NCBI RefSeq assembly: GCF_014131695.1
Contig: NZ_CP036346.1
Location: 1,240,001 to 1,304,000, forward strand
DNA: 64,000 nt
DNA from: Thomasclavelia ramosa DSM 1402
Lineage (GTDB): Bacteria > Bacillota_I > Bacilli_A > Erysipelotrichales > Coprobacillaceae
Reading direction: 5' to 3'
The notes under the pieces were generated by a model. The model was not told the DNA's origin, ran no database searches, and saw nothing but the letters and a program-made list of their open reading frames with translations. Below, piece after piece: positions 42,291 to 51,343 of the stretch. Position 1 is the first letter of the stretch; every line of letters starts with the position of its first letter. The translations under genes and the position numbers were made by a program.

Positions 42291-42375
42291 GCCCGAGTGA
42301 TGAAATTGGTAGACATGAACGACTCAAAATCGTTTGGTTTATACCATGTCGGTTCGAGTCCGACCTCGGGTACCA
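42291..42375 (+). tRNA. tRNA-Leu (anticodon CAA)
   Basis: An 85-nt tRNA with encoded CCA. The acceptor stem pairs GCCCGAG with CTCGGGT; the anticodon stem AACGA/TCGTT encloses CTCAAAA, giving CAA, which reads the leucine codon UUG. A long variable arm (TGG...CCA) fits class II tRNA-Leu, and GGTTCGAGTCC is the T arm. A terminator follows 11 nt later. Confidence 0.97.
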
Positions 42376-42385
42376 TTGAAATAAT

Positions 42386-42415
42386 AGCCGATACTGCTGT
42401 ATTGGCTTTTTTTTA
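42386..42415 (+). terminator. Terminator after tRNA-Leu
   Basis: AGCCGATAC (42386-42394) and GTATTGGCT (42399-42407) pair with one wobble around TGCT, followed by TTTTTTTT. Confidence 0.9.
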
Positions 42416-42631
42416 TAAATATGTATATAAGTGCACTATGTTTTATACAATAACACTAGTCATCTAATTAATTGGCCAATTGAATTGGATAACTTCTACA
42501 TCTTTATTATTACATCATATGACAGTGATTTTTGTCGTTTTTTGGTTTAATAGGTTATTTTTTAAAGTTGTTTGGAAATGTGATTTAAATATGATACTAT
42601 TAGGCTGACAGTGAAAGAGGGATAAATAATT

Positions 42632-43510
42632 ATGAAAGTATTAAATGTTGGATCGTTAAATATTGACCATACATATCAGTTAGAACGAATTGTTGCCCCA
42701 GGAGAGACAATTACATCTAAACAAATGAGCGTATATGCTGGTGGAAAAGGTTTGAATCAGTCAATTGCTATAGCTCGAGCAGGGATAGAGGTATATCATG
42801 CTGGTAAAATCGGGATTGATGGACAGTTTTTGATTGAACTTTGCAATGATAGTGGAGTGAATTCTACTTTTATTGAAACTGGCGTGATACCTACCGGTAA
42901 TGCTATTATTCAAGTAACTTCGCAAGGACAAAATAGTATTATTTTGTATCCTGGAGCTAATCGAAGTTTAGATAAAGCTTGGATTGACAAAGTTCTGACT
43001 GAATTTAGTAAAGGGGATATATTATTACTGCAAAATGAAGTCAATTTAATCGATTATTTAATTATTGAAGGTAAAAAGAAAGGGATGAATATTTTTTTAA
43101 ATCCTTCACCATACGATGAGTATATTGATAAATGTGATTTATCATTAGTCAATACTTTTTTAATGAATGAAGTTGAAGGTGCCCAAATTACTGGATGTTA
43201 TGACCCCGAGTGTATTTTAACAAGAATGAAAAATCTTTATCCACAGGCTAAAGTTGTTTTAACTCTGGGACAAGATGGAGTATATTTTCAAGATAAGGAG
43301 CAGCGCGTGTATCAACCCGCACGAACGGTCAAAGCGGTAGATACAACTGGAGCTGGAGATACTTTTACAGGATATTATATAGCTGCTGTAATTGAAGGTA
43401 AAAGTGCAATTGAAGCATTGACTTTTGCTACTAATGCCGCTGCGTTAGCAGTCATGAAAGCTGGCGCTGCAAATGCAATTCCAAAACGTCACGATGTTGA
43501 AAAATACTAG
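42632..43510 (+). CDS. rbsK: Ribokinase-like PfkB kinase
   Basis: A 292-residue PfkB sugar kinase. NVGSLNIDHTY, VYAGGKGLNQSIAIARAG and the C-terminal VDTTGAGDTFTGYYIAAV with catalytic aspartate are as in ribokinase, which phosphorylates D-ribose. No ribose transport genes are adjacent, so another sugar or nucleoside cannot be excluded. It follows the tRNA terminator and has its own GAGGGATAAATAATT ribosome site. The PAS-GGDEF gene starts 42 nt after it. Confidence 0.85.
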   Translation: MKVLNVGSLNIDHTYQLERIVAPGETITSKQMSVYAGGKGLNQSIAIARAGIEVYHAGKIGIDGQFLIELCNDSGVNSTFIETGVIPTGNAIIQVTSQGQNSIILYPGANRSLDKAWIDKVLTEFSKGDILLLQNEVNLIDYLIIEGKKKGMNIFLNPSPYDEYIDKCDLSLVNTFLMNEVEGAQITGCYDPECILTRMKNLYPQAKVVLTLGQDGVYFQDKEQRVYQPARTVKAVDTTGAGDTFTGYYIAAVIEGKSAIEALTFATNAAALAVMKAGAANAIPKRHDVEKY

Positions 43511-43552
43511 GATGATTTGATGGATAGGTAATGAAGAAAGTAGTGAAATAAG

Positions 43553-44863
43553 ATGAATAATAGTAGAACCAGAGAAGAATTATTTTTATTTAGGGATTTG
43601 GCAAAAACAAATATGACTGAATTCGAACAATTGATTTCTATTTCAATTGGAGCAGTTGGAAAAATTGTTTATGATCCACAGTTTACAGTAATATATTGTA
43701 GTGAGGGAATTTCTAAATTGATTGGAGTTGATTTTATTGGCAGTGGTGAAAGATATTTTTCGAGCAGTCAGTTTATTCATGACGATGATCGTGAATATGT
43801 ATATCAAGAAATCGGCAAGTATGTTAATTCTAAAGAGCCATTTAGTTTGAAATATCGTTTAAAATGTTCAAAGGGTAAAGAAGCTTGGGTGCAAGCTAAA
43901 GGAATTTTTTTAGATGAATTATATGAGGATAAAGACCCTATAATGTATATGGTTTATACTGATATTACGCCATTAGTAGAAGCTAATGAGCGCCTAGAAC
44001 AAGAAATTCAACGGTATCAGATTTTTACTGAGTTTGTTCAAGAATGCTTTTTTGATTATGAAATTGGATATGATAGTTTGATGTTTTATGGAAGTGATGT
44101 TAATGATAAAAATGATCAAGAAAACTGGTATAATATTTGGAGAATAAACAAACGATTAATTTTAGAACATTTTTACCAAAATAATCATCATCTTGATAAT
44201 GATCTAGAAGTTGATTTAATCGATAAAAGTAAATGCTGGTGTCATTTTCGTGCGAAAGGAATTTATAATACTTATCACGATTTAGTTAGAATCGTTGGAA
44301 CAATGAAAAATATCCAGTCGGAAAAAGAGCGGGAATCAAGACGCAAAGAGTATGAAGAAAAATTAAAAAATAAGGCACATTATGATCATATGACAGGTTT
44401 GCTAAATCGTTTTGCATGTGAAACAATTGTTAATCAAGTGTTAGATGAAGGATTGGAAAATGTAACAGGAGTAGTAATTGATGTTGATAACTTTAAAGAA
44501 ATAAATGATCTACATGGTCATTATATTGGTGATCAAGTTTTGATTAAAATAGGTGAATTATTTCAAAAATATTGTCGCAGTGATGATATTGCTGCGCGTC
44601 TTGGGGGTGATGAATTTTTCTTGATGTTTCTTGGGCTTATGCAGCAAGATACGATTCGAGCAAGATTACAAACAATGCATCAAGAGATTCATAATATTGC
44701 TCGAGAGCTAAAACTAAAAGTACCAGTATCTGTTAGTATGGGAGTTACTAAAATATATTCAACGGATAAAACCTTTGATGATATTTATGTCCGAGCTGAC
44801 GAAACAATGTATCAAGCAAAATTATCAGGCAAAAATACATTGATTTGTTTTAATGAGGAATAA
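43553..44863 (+). CDS. Diguanylate cyclase with PAS sensor domain
   Basis: A 436-residue cytosolic protein. Residues about 35-140 form a PAS domain, and about 265-435 are a GGDEF domain with the intact motif RLGGDEFF, so it should make cyclic di-GMP. The inhibitory I-site is present: RSDD sits five residues before GGDEF. A middle region (150-260) looks like a second, degenerate sensor domain. No membrane helix is seen. The ribosome site before the ATG is weak. The partner phosphodiesterase is not in this window. Confidence 0.92.
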   Translation: MNNSRTREELFLFRDLAKTNMTEFEQLISISIGAVGKIVYDPQFTVIYCSEGISKLIGVDFIGSGERYFSSSQFIHDDDREYVYQEIGKYVNSKEPFSLKYRLKCSKGKEAWVQAKGIFLDELYEDKDPIMYMVYTDITPLVEANERLEQEIQRYQIFTEFVQECFFDYEIGYDSLMFYGSDVNDKNDQENWYNIWRINKRLILEHFYQNNHHLDNDLEVDLIDKSKCWCHFRAKGIYNTYHDLVRIVGTMKNIQSEKERESRRKEYEEKLKNKAHYDHMTGLLNRFACETIVNQVLDEGLENVTGVVIDVDNFKEINDLHGHYIGDQVLIKIGELFQKYCRSDDIAARLGGDEFFLMFLGLMQQDTIRARLQTMHQEIHNIARELKLKVPVSVSMGVTKIYSTDKTFDDIYVRADETMYQAKLSGKNTLICFNEE

Positions 44864-44867
44864 TAAA

Positions 44868-44905
44868 ACCTTAACAGATAAATAAAATTATCGTTAAGGT
44901 TTTTT
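44868..44905. terminator. Shared terminator of convergent GGDEF and XRE genes
   Basis: AAACCTTAAC and GTTAAGGTTT are 10-bp arms with a longer AT-rich loop. T-rich tails exist on the plus side (TTTTTT) and A-rich/T-rich sequence on the other, so it may work for both. Confidence 0.7.
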
Positions 44906-45313
44906 TCGAAACATCTTTTGTTGCTTGGCTAGATCAGACTGGCTAACTAATTTCTTTATTTCTTGAACAAATTCTTGCTGCTGAATCGGTGTGAGACGAT
45001 GATAAATATTGATTAATTCATAATTATGAATATATATTTGAGATTTTTCAGCTTCATAACATTCGTCACCGATTGCGCTTAAATAGCCAGATTGACTTAA
45101 TAGATCAACTAAACTCATTTCAAAAGCGTGAGCTATTTTAACAAGTGATGGTAAAGAAATATTATAAGAAACGCCACGATTTCCTAATTCGATATTACTA
45201 ATGGAGGATGCTGATAAACCGGTTATTTTTTCTAATTTGGATTGCGACCAGCCTTTTGAAAGGCGAGTACTTTTTATATATTTACCAATTAATGCTATAT
45301 CAATATTTTCCAT
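44894..45313 (-). CDS. XRE-family transcriptional regulator
   Basis: A 139-residue regulator with an N-terminal Cro/CI helix-turn-helix (KYIKSTRLSKGWSQSKLEKITGLSASSISNIELGNRGVSYNISLPSLVKIAHAFEMSLVDLL). The C-terminal 65 residues are helical and unlike a peptidase or toxin. The target is unknown; the divergent T-box leader of the aromatic operon lies upstream, but a link is not supported. The ATG follows AGGAGGCGTATT. Confidence 0.9.
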   Translation of the reverse strand: MENIDIALIGKYIKSTRLSKGWSQSKLEKITGLSASSISNIELGNRGVSYNISLPSLVKIAHAFEMSLVDLLSQSGYLSAIGDECYEAEKSQIYIHNYELINIYHRLTPIQQQEFVQEIKKLVSQSDLAKQQKMFRKKP

Positions 45314-45427
45314 AATACGCCTCCTTTTAACAAGATTATAACGTACTTAAACTATTGTGACCGCCAGAATTATGTAGACTTATATGGACTATAAAATAGA
45401 AATAAAAAAACTTTTTATTAAAAAAGA

Positions 45428-45456
45428 TTGACATTATTCATTCTATTGTATACAAT
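45428..45456 (+). promoter_or_regulatory. Promoter of the aromatic operon
   Basis: TTGACA (45428-45433), 17-nt spacer, TACAAT (45451-45456), upstream of the T-box. Confidence 0.75.
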
Positions 45457-45484
45457 GTTTTCAACAACATCTGATATAAATACT

Positions 45485-45746
45485 GTGAAAAGAAATAGTA
45501 GGTATTCAAAATAGTTTAGAGAGCTCTTGGCTGGTGTAAAAGAGTCTATTAGAGAATATTGAATTCATCTTGGAGTAGAGGACTGAATCGTTAGTAGTAG
45601 GTCTCTCCGGCAACACCCGTTAACGTGTAAGAGTATGAACTATTTGATTAGCGTACTCGATGAGGTTAGTGTAGCAATACATTAATAAATTAAGGTGGTA
45701 TCACGAAGCATAAGCTCTCGTCCTTTTATAGGAAGAGAGTTTTTTA
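45485..45746 (+). promoter_or_regulatory. T-box leader of the aromatic operon, likely phenylalanine-specific
   Basis: The conserved T-box AAATTAAGGTGGTATCACG lies at 45687-45705. Stem I precedes it with GGCTGGTGTAAAAGAG. The specifier loop reads GAATTCATC, giving TTC (45564-45566), a phenylalanine codon, in the position that holds TAC in tyrosine T-boxes. The terminator arms CTCTCGTCC/GGAAGAGAG and TTTTTT lie at 45714-45746. Uncharged tRNA-Phe would then switch on the whole shikimate-phenylalanine operon. Confidence 0.9.
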
Positions 45747-45787
45747 TTTATATACAGAGTTGAAATAAAACAAAAGGGGATAGAAAA

Positions 45788-46804
45788 ATGATTATTGTAA
45801 TGAAAATGACAGCGACAGAAAAAGATGTCGAAAAAGTATCAAAAATGGTTACTGACAAGGGGTTAAATGTTAGTGTTGTAAATGGAACTGGTCAATCAGT
45901 TATCGGAATTATTGGGGATACAACTCAAATTGATCCTAAAGCAATTGAAGTAGATGAAGCAGTTGATCATGTAATGCGTGTATCTGAGCCATATAAACTT
46001 GCTAACCGGGCTTTTCATCCTGATGATACGATCGTTGATGTTGCTGGTGTTAAAGTTGGGGGTGACAACCTTGCTTTGATTGCTGGTCCATGTTCTGTTG
46101 AAAGTGAAGAACAAGTAATCGAGATTGCTAAAGCTGCCAAAGCTGCCGGTGCTAATATTTTAAGAGGAGGCGCTTTCAAACCAAGAACTTCACCGTATGC
46201 ATTCCAGGGAATGGGGTCTTCTGGTCTGGATATTCTTGTTGCAGCTAAAGAAGCAACTGGATTGCCAATCTGTTCGGAACTGATGGATGCCCAGTATTTA
46301 GAAGAATTCAATGAGAAAGTAGATCTAATTCAGATCGGGGCAAGAAATATGCAAAACTTCGACCTGTTAAAGAAAGTGGGAGCAGGAACAAAGAAACCAA
46401 TCTTATTAAAGAGAGGATTAAGTGCGACATTTGAAGAATGGATCATGTCAGCGGAATATATCATGGCAAACGGGAATCCGAATGTAATTTTATGTGAACG
46501 AGGGGTAAGAACATTTGAGACATATACAAGAAACACGTTGGATTTACAGGCTATACCGGTAGTAAAGAAATTAACACATTTACCAATTATAATTGATCCA
46601 AGCCATGCAGGAGGGAAATGGTGGTTAGTGGAACCAATGGCAAAAGCAGCAGTAGCAGCAGGAGCAGATGGGTTAATGATCGAAGTGCACAACAATCCGG
46701 AGAAGGCACTGTGTGATGGACCACAGTCATTAAGACCGGAAAGATATGAAGAATTATTAAAACAAATTTCTAAAATAGCTGAAGTTGTTGGAAAGAAAGT
46801 ATAA
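45788..46804 (+). CDS. aroF: 3-deoxy-7-phosphoheptulonate synthase (DAHP synthase)
   Basis: The first step of the shikimate pathway, condensing PEP and erythrose-4-phosphate. The 338-residue protein has the N-terminal ferredoxin-like regulatory fold (1-70, MIIVMKMTATEKDVEK) and a class I beta-barrel: LIAGPCSVES, GGAFKPRTSPYAFQGMG, IQIGARNMQN, LLKRGLSATFEEW, LCERGVRTFE, PIIIDPSHAGG and GADGLMIEVHNNPEKALCDGPQS. The ribosome site is AAAGGGGATAG. Codons in 46330-46760 differ clearly from the rest (see findings). Confidence 0.97.
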   Translation: MIIVMKMTATEKDVEKVSKMVTDKGLNVSVVNGTGQSVIGIIGDTTQIDPKAIEVDEAVDHVMRVSEPYKLANRAFHPDDTIVDVAGVKVGGDNLALIAGPCSVESEEQVIEIAKAAKAAGANILRGGAFKPRTSPYAFQGMGSSGLDILVAAKEATGLPICSELMDAQYLEEFNEKVDLIQIGARNMQNFDLLKKVGAGTKKPILLKRGLSATFEEWIMSAEYIMANGNPNVILCERGVRTFETYTRNTLDLQAIPVVKKLTHLPIIIDPSHAGGKWWLVEPMAKAAVAAGADGLMIEVHNNPEKALCDGPQSLRPERYEELLKQISKIAEVVGKKV

Positions 46805-46826
46805 TTAATTAGGAGGAAATATAACG

Positions 46827-47885
46827 ATGGAAATGACAGTTTCATTAAAAGAAAATAGCTATCCAATCTATATTGAAAAAGGAATTTTAAACCAAGCTGA
46901 TAAATATATCAAGGAGATATATCAAGGTAATAAAATCATGATAATTTCGGATGATCAAGTTTATCATTATTATGGTGATTTATTAACAAACGTTCTAAAT
47001 AAAGAATACATTGTTGAGCATGTAACGGTTCCTCATGGTGAACAGTCTAAACGTTTTGATATTTTACCATCGTTATATAAATCTTTATTAGATTTTAAAT
47101 TAACAAGAACAGATTTAATCATCGCTTTAGGCGGCGGTGTTATTGGGGATTTAGCCGGGTTTGTTGCAGCGACCTTTTTACGAGGTGTTAAATTGGTCCA
47201 AATCCCAACTTCATTATTAGCACAAGTTGATTCTTCAGTAGGGGGGAAAGTAGCAGTTGATCTACCAGAAGGAAAAAACTTAGTGGGGGCTTTTTATCAT
47301 CCGAGAATGGTTTTGATTGATCCAAATACTTTAAAAACATTACCAGAGCGTTTTATTAATGACGGGATGGGAGAAGTAATCAAATATGGCTGTATTAAAG
47401 ATAAAAGTTTGTTTGATAAACTAAATAGTTATGATAACTTTGAACAGTTATACATGGATATCGATGAAATAATTTATCGTTGCATTGGTATTAAGCGTGA
47501 TGTAGTCGAAAGAGATCAGTTTGACTTCGGGGATCGTTTATTACTGAACTTTGGGCATACACTTGCACATGCAATTGAACAATATTATCATTATGAGAAA
47601 TATTCACATGGTGAAGCAGTTGCAATAGGAATGGTACAATTAACTAAAATTGCCGAAGAAAATGATTTATCACCAGTGGGGACTAGTGATATAATAAAAG
47701 AAATTTGTATTAAATATAATTTACCAGTTTATAGCGGATTAAAAACAACCGACTTACTGGAGGCAATAAGTCTTGACAAGAAAAATATTAATAAAAAATT
47801 ATCGTTAGTATTGTTAAAGGAAATAGGGGATAGCTATGTCTATCAAAGTAATCTTTCATTAATTCAAGCAAAGGATAGGGTATAG
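46827..47885 (+). CDS. aroB: 3-dehydroquinate synthase
   Basis: The second step of the shikimate pathway. The 352-residue protein shows the NAD-binding GGGVIGDLAGFVAATFLRGVKLVQIPTSLLAQVDSSVGGK and the metal ligands around GMGEVIKYG, NFGHTLAHAIE and HGEAVAIGMV. It has AGGAGGAAATATAACG before the ATG. It is second in the operon, 22 nt after aroF, and aroA follows after 1 nt. Confidence 0.97.
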   Translation: MEMTVSLKENSYPIYIEKGILNQADKYIKEIYQGNKIMIISDDQVYHYYGDLLTNVLNKEYIVEHVTVPHGEQSKRFDILPSLYKSLLDFKLTRTDLIIALGGGVIGDLAGFVAATFLRGVKLVQIPTSLLAQVDSSVGGKVAVDLPEGKNLVGAFYHPRMVLIDPNTLKTLPERFINDGMGEVIKYGCIKDKSLFDKLNSYDNFEQLYMDIDEIIYRCIGIKRDVVERDQFDFGDRLLLNFGHTLAHAIEQYYHYEKYSHGEAVAIGMVQLTKIAEENDLSPVGTSDIIKEICIKYNLPVYSGLKTTDLLEAISLDKKNINKKLSLVLLKEIGDSYVYQSNLSLIQAKDRV

Positions 47886-47886
47886 A

Positions 47887-49167
47887 ATGACAGCAGTAAA
47901 AATTACACCGACTAAATTAAGTGGTGTGGTCCAAGTACCACCGTCAAAATCATTAGCTCACCGAGCTATTATATGTGCTAGTTTAGCTAAAGGAATCAGT
48001 CGTATCGATAATATTGAATATTCTAAAGATATTCAAGCAACAATTAAAGCAATGCAATCATTGGGAACCAAAATAGAGAAATATGATGACTATTTAATCA
48101 TTGATGGCACAACTACTTATACAAAGCAAAATAGTGAGATTGATTGTGAAGAATCTGGATCGACGCTAAGGTTTATGGTTCCAATTGCAATTGTTGAGGA
48201 AAATAAAGCTCATTTTGTTGGACGCGGTAATTTGGGGAAACGACCGCTAAATACTTTTTATGAAATATTTGAGCGTCAAAATATTGGTTATCTTTATAAA
48301 GAGGATATCCTTGATCTATATGTAATTGGTAAGTTAAAACCCGATCATTATAAGGTTCCTGGGAATATTTCTTCACAGTTTATCACTGGACTGCTATTTG
48401 CATTACCTCTATTAGATGGTGATTCGATTATTGAGATCACTTCACCGTTGGAATCAAAAGGATATATTGATCTAACTTTGCAGATGTTAAATCAATATGG
48501 AATTAAAATTGTCAATAATGATTATAAAAGTTTTATTGTAATGGGGAAACAAGAATACCAGGCTCATGACTATCGAGTTGAGGCAGATTTTTCTCAGGCG
48601 GCTTTTTATCTAGTTGCTGGAGCGATTGGGAATGATGTTGTATTAACAGATTTGAATCTTGATTCGTTACAGGGAGATAAAGCAACTTTAGAATTTCTTG
48701 AAGCCATGGGGGCTAAAATTTCTGTAGTTAGTGATGGTATCAAGGTTACGGGTGAAAACTTAGCAGCAACAATTGTTGACGCTAGTCAATGCCCTGATGT
48801 TATACCTGTGGTTTCAGTAGCTTTAGCTTTAGCTCAAGGTAAAAGTGATGTTATTAATGCTAAAAGATTGAGAATTAAAGAATGTGATCGAATCATAGCA
48901 ACTCGTTCACAGCTTAATGAATTAGGTGGAACCGTCACAGAGTTACCTGATGGAATGACGATTCGCGGTGTTAATGAGTTTACTGGCGGTAATTGTTCTA
49001 GTTTTGCGGACCATCGAATTGCAATGATGTTAGCAATTGCTGCTACTCGCAGCAGTCAGCCTGTTGTTATTGATAATATGGAATGTGTAGAAAAATCTTA
49101 TCCAAATTTTTGGGAAGATTACCAGTCATTAGGAGGAATTATTGATGTCATCGACGTGGAAAAATAA
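47887..49167 (+). CDS. aroA: 5-enolpyruvylshikimate-3-phosphate synthase
   Basis: EPSP synthase, transferring enolpyruvyl from PEP to shikimate-3-phosphate. The 426-residue protein has VPPSKSLAHRAIICASLA, EESGSTLRFMVPIA, GRGNLGKRPLN, SSQFITGLLFALPLL, VEADFSQAAFYLVAGAIG, KECDRIIATRSQLNELGG and FADHRIAMMLAIAA. The second conserved loop has LGKRPL where class I enzymes have LGTRPM, a known variable region. Last codons overlap aroC by 23 nt. Confidence 0.97.
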   Translation: MTAVKITPTKLSGVVQVPPSKSLAHRAIICASLAKGISRIDNIEYSKDIQATIKAMQSLGTKIEKYDDYLIIDGTTTYTKQNSEIDCEESGSTLRFMVPIAIVEENKAHFVGRGNLGKRPLNTFYEIFERQNIGYLYKEDILDLYVIGKLKPDHYKVPGNISSQFITGLLFALPLLDGDSIIEITSPLESKGYIDLTLQMLNQYGIKIVNNDYKSFIVMGKQEYQAHDYRVEADFSQAAFYLVAGAIGNDVVLTDLNLDSLQGDKATLEFLEAMGAKISVVSDGIKVTGENLAATIVDASQCPDVIPVVSVALALAQGKSDVINAKRLRIKECDRIIATRSQLNELGGTVTELPDGMTIRGVNEFTGGNCSSFADHRIAMMLAIAATRSSQPVVIDNMECVEKSYPNFWEDYQSLGGIIDVIDVEK

Positions 49168-50212
49168 TATTGAGATAACAATTTTTGGAGAATCTCATGG
49201 AAAAGCAATTGGGATTGTTTTAGGAAATCTACCAAGCGGAATCAAGATTGATTTAGAGGAAGTAGCCAAAGAAATGAAACGTCGTGCTCCTGGACAGGAT
49301 AAAATGTCAACTGCTCGAAAAGAAGCTGACAAGGTAGAAATAATGAGTGGGTTACAGGATGATGTAACGACTGGTGCACCATTATGTGGAATAATTTATA
49401 ATAGTGATCAGCATTCTAAAGATTATTCATTATTAAAAGAAAAAATGCGTCCTGGTCATAGTGATTATCCAGCTTTTATTAAATATAGAGGATTTAATGA
49501 TGTACGTGGCGGTGGCCATTTTTCAGGAAGAATCACTGCTCCGGTTGTTTTTGCTGGGGCTATAGCAAAACAAATTTTGGCAAAACAGGGGATTCAAATT
49601 GGAGCACATATTCTAAGTATTAAAAACGAGTATGATGAAAATTTTGATATGCGTTTATCAACTAAGACACTTGAATATTTACGCAGACAACATTATCCTG
49701 TCATTAATCAAGAAAAATATGAAAAGTTTGTTAATATTGTTGATGCTGCACGAATGGATCAAGACTCAGTAGGTGGCAAGGTTGAATGTGCGATTATTGG
49801 TTTAAAACCTGGTCTTGGTGAACCGTTTTTTGATTCAATTGAGAGTCATTTATCAAGTTTGTTATTTTCAATTCCAGCAGTTAAATCAGTAGCTTTTGGA
49901 AATGATAAGATTAGTGAATTATTTGGTAGTGAAGCTAATGACTGTTACTATTATCAAGATGCTCTAGTAAAAACTACTAGTAATAACAATGGTGGGATTA
50001 CTGGTGGAATTTCTAATGGAATGCCAGTCGTTTTTACAGTTGGAATCAAACCGACACCTTCTATTTCTAAAGAACAAAAAACGATTGATGTAAAAAAACA
50101 TGAAAATACAACATTAGGAGTTCATGGACGTCATGATCCTTGCATTGTTTTTAGAGCAACTGTAGTTGTCGAAGCTATGGCAGCATTAGCAATGTTGGAT
50201 TTGGTGAGGTAA
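49145..50212 (+). CDS. aroC: Chorismate synthase
   Basis: Converts EPSP to chorismate using reduced FMN. The 355-residue protein starts at ATG 49145 behind GGAGGAATTATTG and overlaps aroA. Signatures are FGESHGKAIGIVLGNLPSG, RRAPGQDKMSTARKEADKV, DVRGGGHFSGRITAPVVFAGA, DSVGGKVECAIIGLKPGLGEPFF and NNGGITGGISNGMPVVF. This enzyme consumes FMN, which is notable given the decayed riboflavin-uptake locus at 22.8-23.8 kb. Confidence 0.97.
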   Translation: MSSTWKNNIEITIFGESHGKAIGIVLGNLPSGIKIDLEEVAKEMKRRAPGQDKMSTARKEADKVEIMSGLQDDVTTGAPLCGIIYNSDQHSKDYSLLKEKMRPGHSDYPAFIKYRGFNDVRGGGHFSGRITAPVVFAGAIAKQILAKQGIQIGAHILSIKNEYDENFDMRLSTKTLEYLRRQHYPVINQEKYEKFVNIVDAARMDQDSVGGKVECAIIGLKPGLGEPFFDSIESHLSSLLFSIPAVKSVAFGNDKISELFGSEANDCYYYQDALVKTTSNNNGGITGGISNGMPVVFTVGIKPTPSISKEQKTIDVKKHENTTLGVHGRHDPCIVFRATVVVEAMAALAMLDLVR

Positions 50213-50215
50213 TTT

Positions 50216-51334
50216 ATGAAAGATTTAGAACAATGTCGTCGTGAAATCGATGAAATCGACCAACAATTGATTAAATTATTTGAGCAGCGAATGAATGTTA
50301 GTAAAGATGTTGTCACTTACAAATTAGCTCATGGATTAGAAATTTTTCAACCAGAACGTGAAAAAGCAGTAATTGAAAAAAATGCTGCACGGATGATGAA
50401 TCCAGAGCTTGCTGATTATGCACGTAATTTTATGCAAGATGTTATGGATGTCGGGAAGAGCTATCAAGCTACTTTTATTCCTCTAAATAATCTTTATAAT
50501 TTAGCTGCACCAAAACGAGAAAATATTAAAGTTGGATATGCAGGGGTGCCTGGTGCTTTTGCTCATCAGGCGATGTTAGAATACTTTGGAAATGTAGAAA
50601 ATACTAACTATGTTAATTTTCGTGATGTTTTTGAGGCTTTAAAAAATGCGGAAATTGATTATGGGATTGTTCCTCTAGAAAATTCTTCAACTGGAGCAAT
50701 TAATGATAATTATGATTTAGTTCGGGATTACGATTTCTATATTGTTGGTGAGCACAGTGTCTGTATTTCACAACATTTATTAGGGATTAAGGGGGCTAAA
50801 ATTGAAAATATCAAAACAGTCTATAGTCATCCCCAAGGAATTCAGCAGTCAGCTGATTTTTTAAGAAATAATCCTCAAATGTTGTCTCAAGACTTTTCGA
50901 ATACAGCTGCAGCAGCAAAGTATGTAAGTGAATGTAATGATTTATCTAAAGGAGCGATTGCTTCAAAAGTGGCTGCAAAACTGTATGATTTAGAAGTATT
51001 ACAGGAAAACATTCATAATGAAAAAACTAATAATACTAGATTTATTATTTTTGCTAAACATCTTGAAGATCATCCTCAAACTGATCGGGTGAGTATTGTA
51101 TTTACATTACAGCATAAAGTTGGGGCTTTATATGGGGTGTTAAAAGCAATTAAAGATCACCAAATAAATTTATCAAGAATTGAGTCGCGTCCTATAAAGG
51201 ATAAACGTTGGCAATATTATTTTTATATTGATTTTGAAGGTAGTCTTCATGATGATAATGTCAAATTGGCATTAGAACAAATGAAAACAAATTGTCTTAC
51301 CTTAAGAGTCTTAGGCAATTACCATCATGCATAG
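50216..51334 (+). CDS. pheA: Bifunctional chorismate mutase/prephenate dehydratase (P-protein)
   Basis: Converts chorismate to prephenate and then to phenylpyruvate, the phenylalanine branch. Residues 1-85 are an AroQ chorismate mutase (CRREIDEIDQQLIKLFEQRMNVSKDVVTYK). Residues 98-275 are prephenate dehydratase (VGYAGVPGAFAHQAM, PLENSSTGAINDNYDL, TVYSHPQGIQQ, NNTRFIIF). Residues 285-372 are an ACT domain with the SRIESRPI feedback motif for phenylalanine. It follows aroC by 3 nt and agrees with the Phe T-box on the operon. Confidence 0.96.
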   Translation: MKDLEQCRREIDEIDQQLIKLFEQRMNVSKDVVTYKLAHGLEIFQPEREKAVIEKNAARMMNPELADYARNFMQDVMDVGKSYQATFIPLNNLYNLAAPKRENIKVGYAGVPGAFAHQAMLEYFGNVENTNYVNFRDVFEALKNAEIDYGIVPLENSSTGAINDNYDLVRDYDFYIVGEHSVCISQHLLGIKGAKIENIKTVYSHPQGIQQSADFLRNNPQMLSQDFSNTAAAAKYVSECNDLSKGAIASKVAAKLYDLEVLQENIHNEKTNNTRFIIFAKHLEDHPQTDRVSIVFTLQHKVGALYGVLKAIKDHQINLSRIESRPIKDKRWQYYFYIDFEGSLHDDNVKLALEQMKTNCLTLRVLGNYHHA

Positions 51335-51343
51335 GGAGAAAAG

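Noticed and set aside
42291-42375. tRNA-Leu as an integration site of a genomic island
   Set aside because: No integrase lies beside it and I see no repeat of the tRNA 3' end in the following sequence.
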